From positions 372,001-436,000 of the forward strand of contig NZ_LT607752.1 in the NCBI RefSeq assembly GCF_900090265.1: a DNA stretch of 64,000 nucleotides, read 5' to 3'. Shown piece after piece: positions 34,046 to 42,079 of the stretch. This stretch comes from Micromonospora rifamycinica (GTDB lineage: Bacteria > Actinomycetota > Actinomycetes > Mycobacteriales > Micromonosporaceae). The notes beneath the pieces are model-generated. The model was given only the letters and a program-made list of their open reading frames with translations. It did not search any database and was not told where the DNA came from. Position 1 is the first letter of the stretch. Every line of letters begins with the position of its first letter. The translations under genes were made by a program, and so were the position numbers.

Positions 34046-35836
34046 TCAGGCAGCAGCCGGCGCGATGCCGGCCGGGGTGGTGCCGAGTTCGTGGGCGAGT
34101 TCTTCGCGGCCGGTGGCTTGTCGTTCCCGGGCCATGGCGGCGGCGGTGTTGGCGAGGAGGGCGTCACCGGTGGTGTGCCAGCCGACGCCGGCGAAGGTGA
34201 GGGTGCCGACGATCAGGGTGGTGTCGTCGTGCTCGTCGACGAGCTGGCCGCCGGCGACCGGGTGCCCGTGGTCCTGGTCCTCACGCTGCCGGTGGTGGCG
34301 GCGGGTGTCGCGCAGGAGTTGGAAGGTGACGGAGTACCGCCGGGCCTTGGTGAGGAAGTGGCCGCCGAAACCGAGCATGTGCGCCCAGCGACGCAGCCGG
34401 GCGTACGGGTTGGGGTTGGGCGGTCGCGTCGATTCGGTGTCAAGGCCGGCTTGACGGTGGGCGACGCAGACGGGGCAGGCGGCATACCGGGTGTGGGTGC
34501 CGCAGTCGGGGCACTCCCAGCGGTCGACGAAGCCGGGCCGGGGCCGGTGGTCGCGGGGCCGTTGCGAGAGGGGCACGGGGGTGCCGGTGGGTCGGCCGAT
34601 GCGCCAGCAGGCGTCGATGAGGCGGGCAGTGTGGTCGCCGTCGGGGTCGGCGTGGTCGCCGATGGTGTCGGCGGTGAGCCTGACGGAGCGGTGTCCGGTT
34701 ACCTCGGTGCTCTTGGTGGCGTACTTGGCAAGGTAGCCGGCGACCATGCTGTCGGTGACCTCGCCGTGGCCGGTCAGCGTGATGGGGCGGATGTCGAGCT
34801 GCTCGCCCCAGGCGATCGGCCAGCCGTCGGGCCGGTCGGGGTGGGTGGGGGTGGCGAACGCGACCTGCGCGGCGGCGTGGCGGAGCGCGTCGACGAGGTC
34901 GGCGGTGGTGAAGGCGGCCGGTGGTGGGACGACGGCGGTGGGGTCGTCGGGCTCGACGCCGTCGAGGCGGACGAGGGCGTGGAAGTGGACCGCGCCGCGT
35001 GCCTGGAACTCGGCGGCCTTGCCGTGGGACAGCCGGACGGGTGGGACGGTGCGGGTGGTGCCGGAGGCGGCGACGACCTGGACGCGGGGAATGCCGCGGT
35101 GGCGGGCGAGTTTGGCGAGGTGCCGTTCCGCGGCTTGCTTGGTGCGGTGCCACAGTTCGCCCGAGAAGAGGTTCCAGACGACCTGGTGGTCGTGGTCGTA
35201 GCAGTCCAGGCACAGCGGTTGACCGAGTGCGGCGTCCCCGGGTTCGTGCCTGGCCCAGCAGGCGGCGGGGCGACCGTGGGGGCAGCGGCCGGCGGTGGGG
35301 TCGGTGGCGCGGCGGGCGTGGCAGGGGTCGGGACGGCAGTCGCAGCGTTTGCGGTTCCGGCAGGTGTGTTTGCGGACCGCCCGGACGTGGACCGGTCCGA
35401 ATGACGGGGCGGTGAAGGTGGGGAACACCGCCGGATGCTGGGTGACGGTGTCGGGTACGCCCTTGCCGCCGATGAGGCCGGCGCGCAGGAGTTGGTAGGC
35501 GTCGCGTTGGTAGGTGTGGGCGCAGGAGGGGCAGACGGTGGCGCGTCGGTTGCCGCAGGCGGTGTAGATGACCGCGTCGGGCATGGTGTCGGTGTGCCGC
35601 TGGTCGACGACCCGACCGGTGGTGGGGTCGACGGTGAGGAGGCTTCCGGCGAGGCGGATGGGGCGGGTGCAGCCGGCGGCGGCGCGGACGTGCTCGATCC
35701 ACCCGAAGTAGTCGGGTCGGGTGGCGCGCTCGAAGGCAGAGCCGGCGGCGGTGTAGCCGTAGATGGGTGGGACGTCGGCGTTCGTGCCCACCCCCCGGGC
35801 CGAAGCGCGGGGGGTGAGGTCCAGCGTCGAGGCCAT
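34046..35836 (-). CDS. RepSA-like rolling-circle replication initiator
   Basis: 596 residues. Two Cys-rich zinc clusters (YTACGNRRATVCPSC near 92-105; CRNRKRCDCRPDPC near 159-172, plus CWARH...CLDCYDHDH). The HUH metal motif is GAVHFHALVR (H284, H286). The conserved GYLAKYATK (Y368, Y372, K375) holds the probable nicking tyrosine. A third CPDCGTHTRYAACPVC cluster follows. This is the AICE/Streptomyces plasmid initiator type, which nicks the origin and supports rolling-circle replication of the excised circle. ATG 35836 overlaps the stop of the upstream gene (ATGA). Contains one copy of the GTCAAG/CTTGAC inverted repeat near its 3' end. Confidence 0.88.
   Translation of the reverse strand: MASTLDLTPRASARGVGTNADVPPIYGYTAAGSAFERATRPDYFGWIEHVRAAAGCTRPIRLAGSLLTVDPTTGRVVDQRHTDTMPDAVIYTACGNRRATVCPSCAHTYQRDAYQLLRAGLIGGKGVPDTVTQHPAVFPTFTAPSFGPVHVRAVRKHTCRNRKRCDCRPDPCHARRATDPTAGRCPHGRPAACWARHEPGDAALGQPLCLDCYDHDHQVVWNLFSGELWHRTKQAAERHLAKLARHRGIPRVQVVAASGTTRTVPPVRLSHGKAAEFQARGAVHFHALVRLDGVEPDDPTAVVPPPAAFTTADLVDALRHAAAQVAFATPTHPDRPDGWPIAWGEQLDIRPITLTGHGEVTDSMVAGYLAKYATKSTEVTGHRSVRLTADTIGDHADPDGDHTARLIDACWRIGRPTGTPVPLSQRPRDHRPRPGFVDRWECPDCGTHTRYAACPVCVAHRQAGLDTESTRPPNPNPYARLRRWAHMLGFGGHFLTKARRYSVTFQLLRDTRRHHRQREDQDHGHPVAGGQLVDEHDDTTLIVGTLTFAGVGWHTTGDALLANTAAAMARERQATGREELAHELGTTPAGIAPAAA
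34439..34455. repeat. Inverted repeat GTCAAG-N5-CTTGAC, copy 1
   Basis: GTCAAGGCCGGCTTGAC, followed by GGTG. Within the rep coding region. Member of a five-copy family confined to the AICE. Confidence 0.65.
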
Positions 35837-36102
35837 CAAGCCGCGTTCCCGTCGGGGGTGCGGGTGGTGATGGTGCGTTCGGTGACGATGACCCGGCAGG
35901 CGCCGCATTGGCGCTTGGCCGGTTCGTGCCGGTGGCAGGGGATGAGGGTGGTCTGTTCGCCGCAGCGGACGGTGACCGGTGCCCGGCAGGGGCCGCCGGG
36001 GATGACGTCGACGACGGTGCGCCGGATGTCGTACGGGTGCCCGTCGGGGTAGACGGGGCAGGTGTGGGTGACGTGTTCGATGTCGACGATGACGATGGTC
36101 AT
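35836..36102 (-). CDS. Small Cys/His-rich hypothetical protein of the AICE
   Basis: 88 residues (MTIVIVDIEHVTHTCPVYPDG ... PCHRHEPAKRQCGACRVIVTERTI). Several Cys/His pairs (C15, C39, C47, C57 with H59/H61, C68/C71) could bind zinc. Overlaps both neighbours by 4 bp, so it is an integral operon gene between the DUF2637 protein and rep. Family not recognised. Confidence 0.7.
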   Translation of the reverse strand: MTIVIVDIEHVTHTCPVYPDGHPYDIRRTVVDVIPGGPCRAPVTVRCGEQTTLIPCHRHEPAKRQCGACRVIVTERTITTRTPDGNAA

Positions 36103-36854
36103 CGGGCACCACCGGTCAGGGTGGTGAGGAGTTGCCCGGCGACGGCCGGGGTGACGTCGAGCCGGTCGGCCAACTCGCCCGGGGTGATGGGTGCTCCGGT
36201 GTTCTGCTCGTGCTGGACGGCGGCGAAGCGGGCCATGGGCAGTAGGTGGGTAGGGACGTCGACCGGCTCCGGTGCCGGAGGGTTGACGGGTTGCGGCGCG
36301 GCAACCGTGACGGTGACGGGCTCCGGCGCGGTGGCCGGGAGGGGTTCCGGGTCGGTGGTGATGGCGGCCGGCGGTGCCGGTTCGGTGGTGACCTGCTCGG
36401 TCACCTGGACGTGGAGGGGTTCGGCCGGCTTGGCGACCGGCGGGGTGGGGTTGTCGCCCTTGACGGGGGCGAGGACGAGTTTCACCAGGGCCATGAACGC
36501 CAGGGCGGGTACGGCGGACAGGAGCCATCCGGACAGGCCGGGTTTGGCGACCGCGAGCTGTGCGGCGAGGGAGAGGCCGGCGGCGGCGATGAGCAGGAAC
36601 AGCGGGTAGCCGATGGAAGCGCCGGCCCGGCGGCGTCGGCGGATGGTCAATAGGCAGGCGATGGGGACGAGTTCGGAGATGACGGCGTTGGCCCAACCGA
36701 ACCATTGCCCGGTGCCGGTGGGGGAGTTGGCGAGGGTCCAGTCCTTGACGTGGGTGAACGAGGCCGCTCCGGCGAAGCCGGCGACGGCGATGAGGATGAG
36801 GACCAGGACGACACCCTCCACACGGGTGCCGGCAGTCGAGGTCTTCGCGGGCAT
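36099..36854 (-). CDS. DUF2637 membrane protein (Spd-type AICE protein)
   Basis: 251 residues. Four hydrophobic spans in the first 130 residues (GVVLVLILIAVAGFAGAASF, ANAVISELVPIACLLTI, YPLFLLIAAAGLSLAAQL, GWLLSAVPALAFMALVKLVLA) match DUF2637. These are followed by a Pro/Thr/Val-rich stretch and a C-terminal helix-turn-helix-like segment (ITPGELADRLDVTPAVAGQLLTTL). DUF2637 proteins accompany transfer/spread genes in Streptomyces plasmids and AICEs and are thought to act in intramycelial plasmid spreading; direct evidence is thin. Coupled by ATGA overlaps on both sides. Confidence 0.82.
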   Translation of the reverse strand: MPAKTSTAGTRVEGVVLVLILIAVAGFAGAASFTHVKDWTLANSPTGTGQWFGWANAVISELVPIACLLTIRRRRRAGASIGYPLFLLIAAAGLSLAAQLAVAKPGLSGWLLSAVPALAFMALVKLVLAPVKGDNPTPPVAKPAEPLHVQVTEQVTTEPAPPAAITTDPEPLPATAPEPVTVTVAAPQPVNPPAPEPVDVPTHLLPMARFAAVQHEQNTGAPITPGELADRLDVTPAVAGQLLTTLTGGAR

Positions 36855-37198
36855 CAGTGGCCTCCGTGGCAGTCGAGGCAGCAGCCGTAGCGGCGGGGGA
36901 TGTAGTAGGGCTGCACCAGGCCGCAGACGGCACAGGTGCGGCGGGCGCGGAGCGCTTTGGTGATGGCTTCCCGCTGGGCGGGCGTGGCGGTCCGCTTCGG
37001 CTTGGCGAGGTCGAGGCGGTAGAGGTAGGCGACCCGCTTACCGCGACGCCAGAGGATCTGGCAGACGGGTTCCTGTCCGGCGGGCCGGAGACCGGCGGCG
37101 CGGAGTTGCCGCCGGGTGGCCAGGCCGTCGGGGGCCATCCGGTACGGATAGGTGGGCATGCCGTAGCGGCTGCCGGTCGGGTCGTAGAAGACGGTCAT
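36854..37198 (-). CDS. RRQRL-motif zinc-binding protein
   Basis: 114 residues. DGLATRRQLRAAGLRPAGQEPVCQILWRRGKRVAYLYRLDLAKPKRTATPAQREAITKALRARRTCAVCGLVQPYYIPRRYGCCLDC is the signature of the RRQRL-motif family common on actinomycete mobile elements, with a C-terminal CAVC...CLDC zinc finger. ATG 37198 overlaps the upstream TGA. Role in transfer or regulation unknown. Confidence 0.82.
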   Translation of the reverse strand: MTVFYDPTGSRYGMPTYPYRMAPDGLATRRQLRAAGLRPAGQEPVCQILWRRGKRVAYLYRLDLAKPKRTATPAQREAITKALRARRTCAVCGLVQPYYIPRRYGCCLDCHGGH

Positions 37199-37494
37199 GA
37201 GCGGTCTGCCCAACGCTGCTGGGCGGCCTGACGGGAGATGCCGAGGCGGGAGCCGATCTCGGCCCAGGAGTAGCCGAAGGCCCGCAGGCCGACGACGGCC
37301 TCACCGATGGCCCGGTCGAGATCGGCGGACAGGGCGACGAGGTCGCGGAGTGCTTCGACGTCGCCGGTGGCGACGCGTCGGCCGTGGGCGCGGATGATGC
37401 GCCGGGTGAAGGCGGCGAACTGGTCGTTCTCGACGACCTCCCGCCGCTTCTGCCGCGGGACGGATGGCGTCAAGGACGCCTTGACGGTGCTCAC
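37195..37494 (-). CDS. Small helix-turn-helix protein of the AICE
   Basis: 99 residues ending in LRDLVALSADLDRAIGEAVVGLRAFGYSWAEIGSRLGISRQAAQQRWADRS, a sigma-70-region-4/GerE-like helix-turn-helix that probably binds DNA. GTG start 37494 overlaps the DUF6197 stop. A perfect GTCAAGG/CCTTGAC palindrome lies at codons 4-9, immediately after its start codon. Regulatory role inferred. Confidence 0.7.
   Translation of the reverse strand: MSTVKASLTPSVPRQKRREVVENDQFAAFTRRIIRAHGRRVATGDVEALRDLVALSADLDRAIGEAVVGLRAFGYSWAEIGSRLGISRQAAQQRWADRS
37469..37485. repeat. Inverted repeat GTCAAGG-N3-CCTTGAC, copy 2
   Basis: GTCAAGGACGCCTTGAC, followed by GGTG. This is the most perfect member of the family, at the 5' end of the small helix-turn-helix gene. 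Confidence 0.7.
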
Positions 37495-37940
37495 CGGTTC
37501 TCACTCCCGGCGGTGTGGAGGCGGTCCCACTCCTCGGCGGCGGCCTTTAGGGCAGTGATGACCTGCTCGGCGGTGCGGGCCGGGTCGTCGTTCCAGGAGT
37601 AGGGGGAGGTGTGTTCGTCGAGGAGGTAGCCGTCCTCGTCGATGAAGAACATGGGCGCGCTGACGTCGAGGTGGTCGACGAACACGTCGAGAGCGGTGAG
37701 GTAGTCGGCGATAGTGTCGTCGTCGAGCTGGACGAAGCGCTCGACCGGGCGGCCGGCGCAGGCGATGCGGATGGCCCCGGCGGCGCAGGCCGGCGGGGTG
37801 GGGATGTCGGTGGTGGGGGCGTAGTAGGTGCCCTGGTGCCAGCCGTGCCGGCGCAGGTAGAGGGCAGCCATCCGGAGCAGGTCAGCAGTGGTGACCATTC
37901 CGGTGGTGGGCGGGTTCTGGGTAGCCTTCACGGCAGCCAC
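37491..37940 (-). CDS. DUF6197-like protein
   Basis: 149 residues: DLLRMAALYLRRHGWHQGTYYAPT...PACAAGAIRIACAG... TALDVFVDHLD... LLDEHTSPYSWNDDPARTAEQVITALKAAAEEWDRL. The pattern 'W-x-QG...P-x-CA-x-GAI...WND' is characteristic of DUF6197, found on actinomycete mobile elements. GTG start 37940 with GAAAGGAC upstream. Function unknown. Confidence 0.75.
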   Translation of the reverse strand: MAAVKATQNPPTTGMVTTADLLRMAALYLRRHGWHQGTYYAPTTDIPTPPACAAGAIRIACAGRPVERFVQLDDDTIADYLTALDVFVDHLDVSAPMFFIDEDGYLLDEHTSPYSWNDDPARTAEQVITALKAAAEEWDRLHTAGSENR

Positions 37941-38017
37941 GTCCTTTCAGAAGGGCTTGGTGGGAGGTCGGCGGAACTGGTCTGCTTTCCAGGGCTTGAG
38001 CCGGTTCCGTCGGCCGT

Positions 38018-38227
38018 TCAGCGGGTGCGCAGCCGCAGGTAGCGGCGGAATCGGGTGGGGTCGTCGGGCAGCGGCACGGGCGCGGAGGCGAAGGCGAGAA
38101 TCCCGTTATCGGCGGCCAGCTTCAGGAGCGTGGCGAGTTCGGCGGGCGTGCCGACGACGAAGCGGTTGACGTATCGGGTGGTCGGTCGCGGGGTGCGACG
38201 TGCGTGGATGCGCTGGAGCAGGCTCAT
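38018..38227 (-). CDS. Small hypothetical protein downstream of the Tra motor
   Basis: 69 residues, basic N-terminus (MSLLQRIHARRTPRPTTRYVNRFVVGTPAELATLLKLAADNG...), possibly a short alpha/beta fold. Its ATG overlaps the TGA of the TraB-like gene. No family is recognised. Confidence 0.6.
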   Translation of the reverse strand: MSLLQRIHARRTPRPTTRYVNRFVVGTPAELATLLKLAADNGILAFASAPVPLPDDPTRFRRYLRLRTR

Positions 38228-39090
38228 GCGGCGGTCTCCCAGTCGACTCGGGTTCCGGTGGGTGCGGATAAGCGGGTGGGGCGACGGGTCCAGGTGGCGT
38301 AGTCGGCGATGCCGGCGATCTGGGCGTCATCGAGGTAGGCCACCTTGATGCGGCGAGGGGTGCCGCCTTCGGCGATGAGGTAGGCCGCGCCCTGGTTGGT
38401 GGGGGCGATGTCGGTGGCGGTGTAGCCCTGCTCGGCCCAGCCGTGACCGAGGACGATGTTCGAGCTGTTGGGGGTGGTGCAGCGGAACGCGGCGCGGTAG
38501 CCGAACAGGTCCCGCAGGCTGGTGGGGATGATGTCGAACGACGGCCGCTGAGTTGCGGCGATGACGGGGATGCCGGCGGCACGTCCCCGGGCGACCAGGT
38601 CGCGGAGCAGGGCGACGAACTCTTCCTGCTCCTGCTTGCTGCCGATGGTGGCGGAGTAGAAGGCGATCTCGTCGACGAGGATGGTGATGACGGAGAGTCC
38701 GTCGAGGGCGGTGACCTTGCGACGTCCGTGGGCGCGTAGCCAGGCGTAGCGGTTGTTCATCACCGTTTGCAGGCGTCGCAGGACGTCGAGGGCGGCGGTG
38801 ATGTCGGGGCCGATGAACGCGTCGGCGCAGTCCTCCCACTGCCCCAGTTCGACGAGCTTGCCGTCCAGCAGGACAAGGCGGGAGTCGACGGAGAGCGCGG
38901 CGTGAGCGGCGATGGTGTTGAGGAGGCCGGACTTGCCTCCGCCGGGTTCGCCGCCAGCGAGAAGGTTGCGGTAGGCCAGGGTGATGTAGACGTGCTGGCC
39001 GAACTCGTCGATGCCGATGAAGATCGGGTCGAACATCGACAGGCCAGGCCCCACCGGAATGCCGGCGGTCGGGGCGGATGCCGTAGCCAT
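38224..39090 (-). CDS. FtsK/TraB-like DNA translocase of the AICE
   Basis: 288 residues, compact FtsK/SpoIIIE motor: Walker A GEPGGGKS (47-54), Walker B VITILVDE (D140/E141), then VARGRAAGIPVIAATQRPSFDIIPTSLRD, the sensor region of TraSA/TraB proteins. The size matches pSAM2 TraSA. TraB-type hexamers move double-stranded plasmid DNA between mycelia by recognising short repeats in a clt locus. No transmembrane span is visible, so membrane attachment is probably supplied by the 309-residue protein encoded just upstream. ATG 39090 follows AAGGAGGG. Confidence 0.9.
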   Translation of the reverse strand: MATASAPTAGIPVGPGLSMFDPIFIGIDEFGQHVYITLAYRNLLAGGEPGGGKSGLLNTIAAHAALSVDSRLVLLDGKLVELGQWEDCADAFIGPDITAALDVLRRLQTVMNNRYAWLRAHGRRKVTALDGLSVITILVDEIAFYSATIGSKQEQEEFVALLRDLVARGRAAGIPVIAATQRPSFDIIPTSLRDLFGYRAAFRCTTPNSSNIVLGHGWAEQGYTATDIAPTNQGAAYLIAEGGTPRRIKVAYLDDAQIAGIADYATWTRRPTRLSAPTGTRVDWETAA

Positions 39091-39179
39091 GGGTGCCCTC
39101 CTTGGGCGTTGGTGGGCGCGGGAAGCCACACGAAGGAGCCCGTAGGGCTCCCCGCGTCCGGGTTGGGTTGGGTGCGGGA

Positions 39180-40109
39180 TCAGAGCCAGTCGGAGAGGTC
39201 GTCGGCGTCCGACGACGGCGCGGGGGCCGGCTTGCTGCCGTTGGCCGACGTGGCGGCCTGCTTCCTGGGCTGGGCGGGCAGGGTGATGGTGGGGGCCTGG
39301 ACGTCGGGCAGGTCCAGGGCGGTGGGGATGACCGGCGTCGGCCGGTCGGTGGCCGGGGCGTCGGGGTCGATGACGTCGGCCAGGGGAGACGTGACGGTCG
39401 CGGTGAGCACCTCGCGGCGCTTGATGTCGAACCGCAGGTATGCGGCATTGCCGTCCGAGGCCCGTTCGACCAGGACAGATGATGCGTGGCAGGTCACCGC
39501 GATCTTGTCGAGGCGGCCTTCCAGGTCCGCCAGGGACAGGCCGGGGCGCAGGTAGACCCAGACCCGTTCGCCGACCGGGGTCGGCGTGGCCCAGAGGATC
39601 AGCGGGAGGGAGCCCGACTGGTTGGCGATGATGAACTGCGCGAAGCACACCCGCAGCCGGTGGCGCACGATCAGGCACCACACCCAGGCGACGACCTGGC
39701 GGCGGAGGGCGGGAACAGCGGCCGGGACGCCGAGGACGACGGCGACGACGGCCAGGGTGACCGGGGTCGGAGTGTGGGTGGCGAGCTGCACCCAACCGGT
39801 GAGCAGCAGCACGGCCAGGACGATTTCGGGGGTCCACCACCACAGCCGCCGCAGTACCGGCCAGATGCGGACCAGGAGCCAGGCCAGCGCGCCACACGGG
39901 ACGCTGACGGCCGCGCCGATGAACAGCGCGATGATCGGGTGTACGTAGGCAGCGGCCACCACGGCAGCGAGTACGCCGATGATGACCGCAGTGAGGATGA
40001 ACGCCATGCGAGCGTTCCGGGCCGACGACCGGTGAACCTTGGCCTCGATGACCGTCACGGTTCCGGTTGACTTCCGCCCGAACGAGCGGCGAGGGCTAGA
40101 CTTGGACAT
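39180..40109 (-). CDS. Membrane protein, probable transfer-complex partner
   Basis: 309 residues. A short basic cytosolic N-terminus, then about four hydrophobic spans (about 35-55, 58-80, 93-110, 116-133), then a soluble domain of about 120 residues (RLRVCFAQFIIANQSGSLPLILWATPTPVGERVWVYLRPGLSLADLEGRLDKIAVTCHASSVLVERASD...) and a disordered Pro/Ala tail ending DDLSDWL. The soluble part resembles the region ahead of the motor in larger FtsK/TraB proteins. It may therefore be the detached membrane/adaptor half of the translocase. ATG 40109 follows GGGAGGA. Confidence 0.72.
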   Translation of the reverse strand: MSKSSPRRSFGRKSTGTVTVIEAKVHRSSARNARMAFILTAVIIGVLAAVVAAAYVHPIIALFIGAAVSVPCGALAWLLVRIWPVLRRLWWWTPEIVLAVLLLTGWVQLATHTPTPVTLAVVAVVLGVPAAVPALRRQVVAWVWCLIVRHRLRVCFAQFIIANQSGSLPLILWATPTPVGERVWVYLRPGLSLADLEGRLDKIAVTCHASSVLVERASDGNAAYLRFDIKRREVLTATVTSPLADVIDPDAPATDRPTPVIPTALDLPDVQAPTITLPAQPRKQAATSANGSKPAPAPSSDADDLSDWL

Positions 40110-40155
40110 GACACGTCCTCCCAAGTACGAGTTGGGTCGGATGAGTTGGAGGGCA

Positions 40156-40262
40156 CGGGGTCGGCAGATGTAGGAGTCGGACCGACCCCGCGCCACTCAT
40201 GCGGGATGCCACCACCACAGGTGGTGACGGGCCGGGAATGTAGGAGTCGGAACCACTCCCGG
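40156..40262 (-). other. Structured leader with a duplicated 14-bp motif
   Basis: In the 236-bp gap between the pra-like stop and the membrane-protein start, ATGTAGGAGTCGGA occurs at 40168-40181 and 40238-40251. The first copy is the loop of a 9-bp stem (40156-40164 with 40182-40190). The second is in the loop of a 6-bp stem (CCGGGA 40232-40237 with TCCCGG 40257-40262). Between them is a 7-bp hairpin CACCACC/GGTGGTG (40210-40226). On the transcribed minus strand both loops expose TCCGACTCCTACAT. Looks like an RNA regulatory leader or protein-binding tandem; class unknown. Confidence 0.5.
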
Positions 40263-40345
40263 ACCTTGGATCTCAGATCAGCGGACCGTCAGGCCGCTTC
40301 GTGCGAAGACACCAGAGGCTCACACAGCACGGTGAGCGAAGAACC

Positions 40346-40666
40346 TCACTTGGCCGCCGATGCACCAGCCTTCGGCTTCAGCGAGATCGCACGGAACGCG
40401 ACGCCGTTACGCCCGTTGGTCGCCCACGGAATAGCCTCCAACTGCTCGACAGCGACGAGCTGTCCCACCGTCACGCCCGGCTTCTCTCCCGCCGTGGTGA
40501 TGGTGATGATCTCGCCACCGGTCTCGTCGAGCACGAAGACCTGGGTGGACCACATGAGCCGGCCGGTGTTCTTCTCCGACCGCTGGTTGCCGTTCTGGTC
40601 GTTCTTCGGCTCCGGGTCCTTCGTCACCTGAACCTGCTTGCTCTGGGTGTCCACGTACAGCTTCAC
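40346..40666 (-). CDS. Pra-like (SCO3933-family) AICE activator
   Basis: 106 residues: MKLYVDTQSKQVQVTKDPEPKNDQNGNQRSEKNTGRLMWSTQVFVLDETGGEIITITTAGEKPGVTVGQLVAVEQLEAIPWATNGRNGVAFRAISLKP, the SCO3933/Pra family pattern. In pSAM2, Pra activates the rep-xis-int operon and is repressed by KorSA. GTG start 40666 has a perfect AGGAGG. First gene of the long minus operon and divergent from the repressor gene at 40846. Confidence 0.82.
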   Translation of the reverse strand: MKLYVDTQSKQVQVTKDPEPKNDQNGNQRSEKNTGRLMWSTQVFVLDETGGEIITITTAGEKPGVTVGQLVAVEQLEAIPWATNGRNGVAFRAISLKPKAGASAAK

Positions 40667-40780
40667 AACAAACCTCCTGTGTCTCGGGCCAGGTAGTGAG
40701 CTTGTCCCCGGTGGACTTTCTGCTCTTGGCCTCTGCGGTAAAGACTCCCGGAAAGCGGGGGACAGCCCATCCGATGGACT

Positions 40781-40830
40781 GGACGACTATGGGACGTCTC
40801 GGCTACCTTGTAGTCGTCCTAAAGTCGTCC
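40781..40830. promoter_or_regulatory. Candidate repressor operator in the AICE control region
   Basis: GGACGACTA at 40781-40789 is inverted as TAGTCGTCC at 40811-40819, with a further AGTCGTCC at 40823-40830, just ahead of the repressor ribosome binding site (GAGGAG). Three related half-sites in the divergent pra/repressor gap resemble the autoregulated kor operators of pSAM2-type elements. Confidence 0.6.
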
Positions 40831-40845
40831 CTTGAGGAGTGTCCG

Positions 40846-41604
40846 ATGCCGAACGACCGGCTACGCGATGCCATCCTGCGCAACGGCCTGACTCCCGTCG
40901 CCGTAGCCGAGAGGATCGGGGTCGACGCGAAGACCGTGGAACGCTGGATCACCCAGAATCGGACGCCGTATCCGCGTCATCGGCACGCCATCGCGGCGAT
41001 GGTGCGCGAAGACGTCCCGTATCTCTGGCCGGAGGCAGTGACACCGGAACGGGCGTCGAAGATCGGGCAGAGCGAAATGGTCCAGCTCTACTCCCGGCGG
41101 TCCTCGGTGCCGAACGACCTGTGGCGTCGACTGATCGAACGGGCCGAGCAGCGCATCGACGTACTGGCCTACGCCGGCCTATTCCTCGTAGAACAGGACC
41201 CGATGCTTGTCGACGTCCTACGTCAAAAGGGCCTTGACGGTGTAACGGTGAACATCCTCCTCGGTGATCCGACCAGCGCCGCGATCGAGCGGAGGAGCGT
41301 CGAGGAGGGTGCGCCCGGCGTGATGGCCGCGAAGATCCGCCAGGTCCAGGGGTACTACAAACGGCTTGACGGTGCGCCGAAGGTGAACGTGCTCTACCAC
41401 GACACGACTCTCTACAACTCGATCTACCGCTTCGACGACGAGATGTTGGTCAACATGCACGTTCTCGGTTTCCCGGCACCACACGCGCCCGTGATGCACC
41501 TGCGCAAGCTCAACGGCGGCGACCTGTTCCGCACCTACTCCGACAGCTTTGACCGAATCCTGTTGGCCTCGAAGCCCCGACCCGGCGACGAGGTGGCAGC
41601 CTAG
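40846..41604 (+). CDS. Helix-turn-helix repressor with C-terminal PLD-like domain (DUF5919 type)
   Basis: 252 residues. N-terminal helix-turn-helix (RDAILRNGLTPVAVAERIGVDAKTVERWITQNRTPYPRHRHAIA, residues 5-48), a linker, and a C-terminal domain (about 85-245) of the DUF5919/phospholipase-D-like kind found in actinobacterial regulators, without an intact HxK(x)4D motif. Located divergently from pra with repeated half-sites in its promoter and upstream of a Nudix gene, it occupies the position of korSA in pSAM2. Contains one inverted-repeat copy and one extra CTTGACGGTG. Function as the AICE master repressor is inferred from position. Confidence 0.8.
   Translation: MPNDRLRDAILRNGLTPVAVAERIGVDAKTVERWITQNRTPYPRHRHAIAAMVREDVPYLWPEAVTPERASKIGQSEMVQLYSRRSSVPNDLWRRLIERAEQRIDVLAYAGLFLVEQDPMLVDVLRQKGLDGVTVNILLGDPTSAAIERRSVEEGAPGVMAAKIRQVQGYYKRLDGAPKVNVLYHDTTLYNSIYRFDDEMLVNMHVLGFPAPHAPVMHLRKLNGGDLFRTYSDSFDRILLASKPRPGDEVAA
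41222..41238. repeat. Inverted repeat GTCAA-N7-TTGAC, copy 3
   Basis: GTCAAAAGGGCCTTGAC, followed by GGTG, inside the repressor gene. A solitary CTTGACGGTG half-site is also at 41365-41374. Confidence 0.55.
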
Positions 41605-41608
41605 AGGC

Positions 41609-42079
41609 ATGGCGAGAACCGAGCACTACCACGACCCGAACGCGCCGAAGGCCAACAGCATCGTCGTCGCCGTCTCCGTCTTCGTCCGGGACGAGCAGGC
41701 CCGGGTGCTGCTCATCCGGCGCACCGACAACGGCCTATGGTCCCTGCCCGGCGGTGGCCAGGAGATCGGCGAATCGGTCGCCGAGACGGCAGTCCGGGAG
41801 ACCCGCGAGGAGACCGGCATCAGTGTCGAGGTGACCGGCATGGTTGGCGTCTACTCCGACCCCGGCCATGTCATCGAGTACTCGGACGGCGAGGTCCGGC
41901 AGCAGTTCTCGCTCTGCTTCCGTGCCGTGCCGGTCAGCGGCACCCCGACCCCGAGCGACGAGTCACACGAAGTCCGGTGGGTTACCCGCGACGAGCTGGC
42001 CGCGCTCGACATTCATCCATCGACCCTGCTGCGCATCACCCACGGCTACGAGGAACGCCCCGAGCCCTACATCGGCTGA
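41609..42079 (+). CDS. Nudix hydrolase, Pif-like
   Basis: 156 residues with a complete Nudix box at 49-71 (G-x5-E55-x7-R63-E64-x2-E67-E68-x-G-I) and the preceding NGLWSLPGGG. It starts 5 bp after the repressor gene, so the two form an operon. In pSAM2 the Nudix protein Pif, encoded next to korSA, prevents redundant transfer between element-bearing cells. The same layout here makes a Pif-like exclusion role likely, though house-cleaning hydrolysis is not excluded. Confidence 0.85.
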   Translation: MARTEHYHDPNAPKANSIVVAVSVFVRDEQARVLLIRRTDNGLWSLPGGGQEIGESVAETAVRETREETGISVEVTGMVGVYSDPGHVIEYSDGEVRQQFSLCFRAVPVSGTPTPSDESHEVRWVTRDELAALDIHPSTLLRITHGYEERPEPYIG

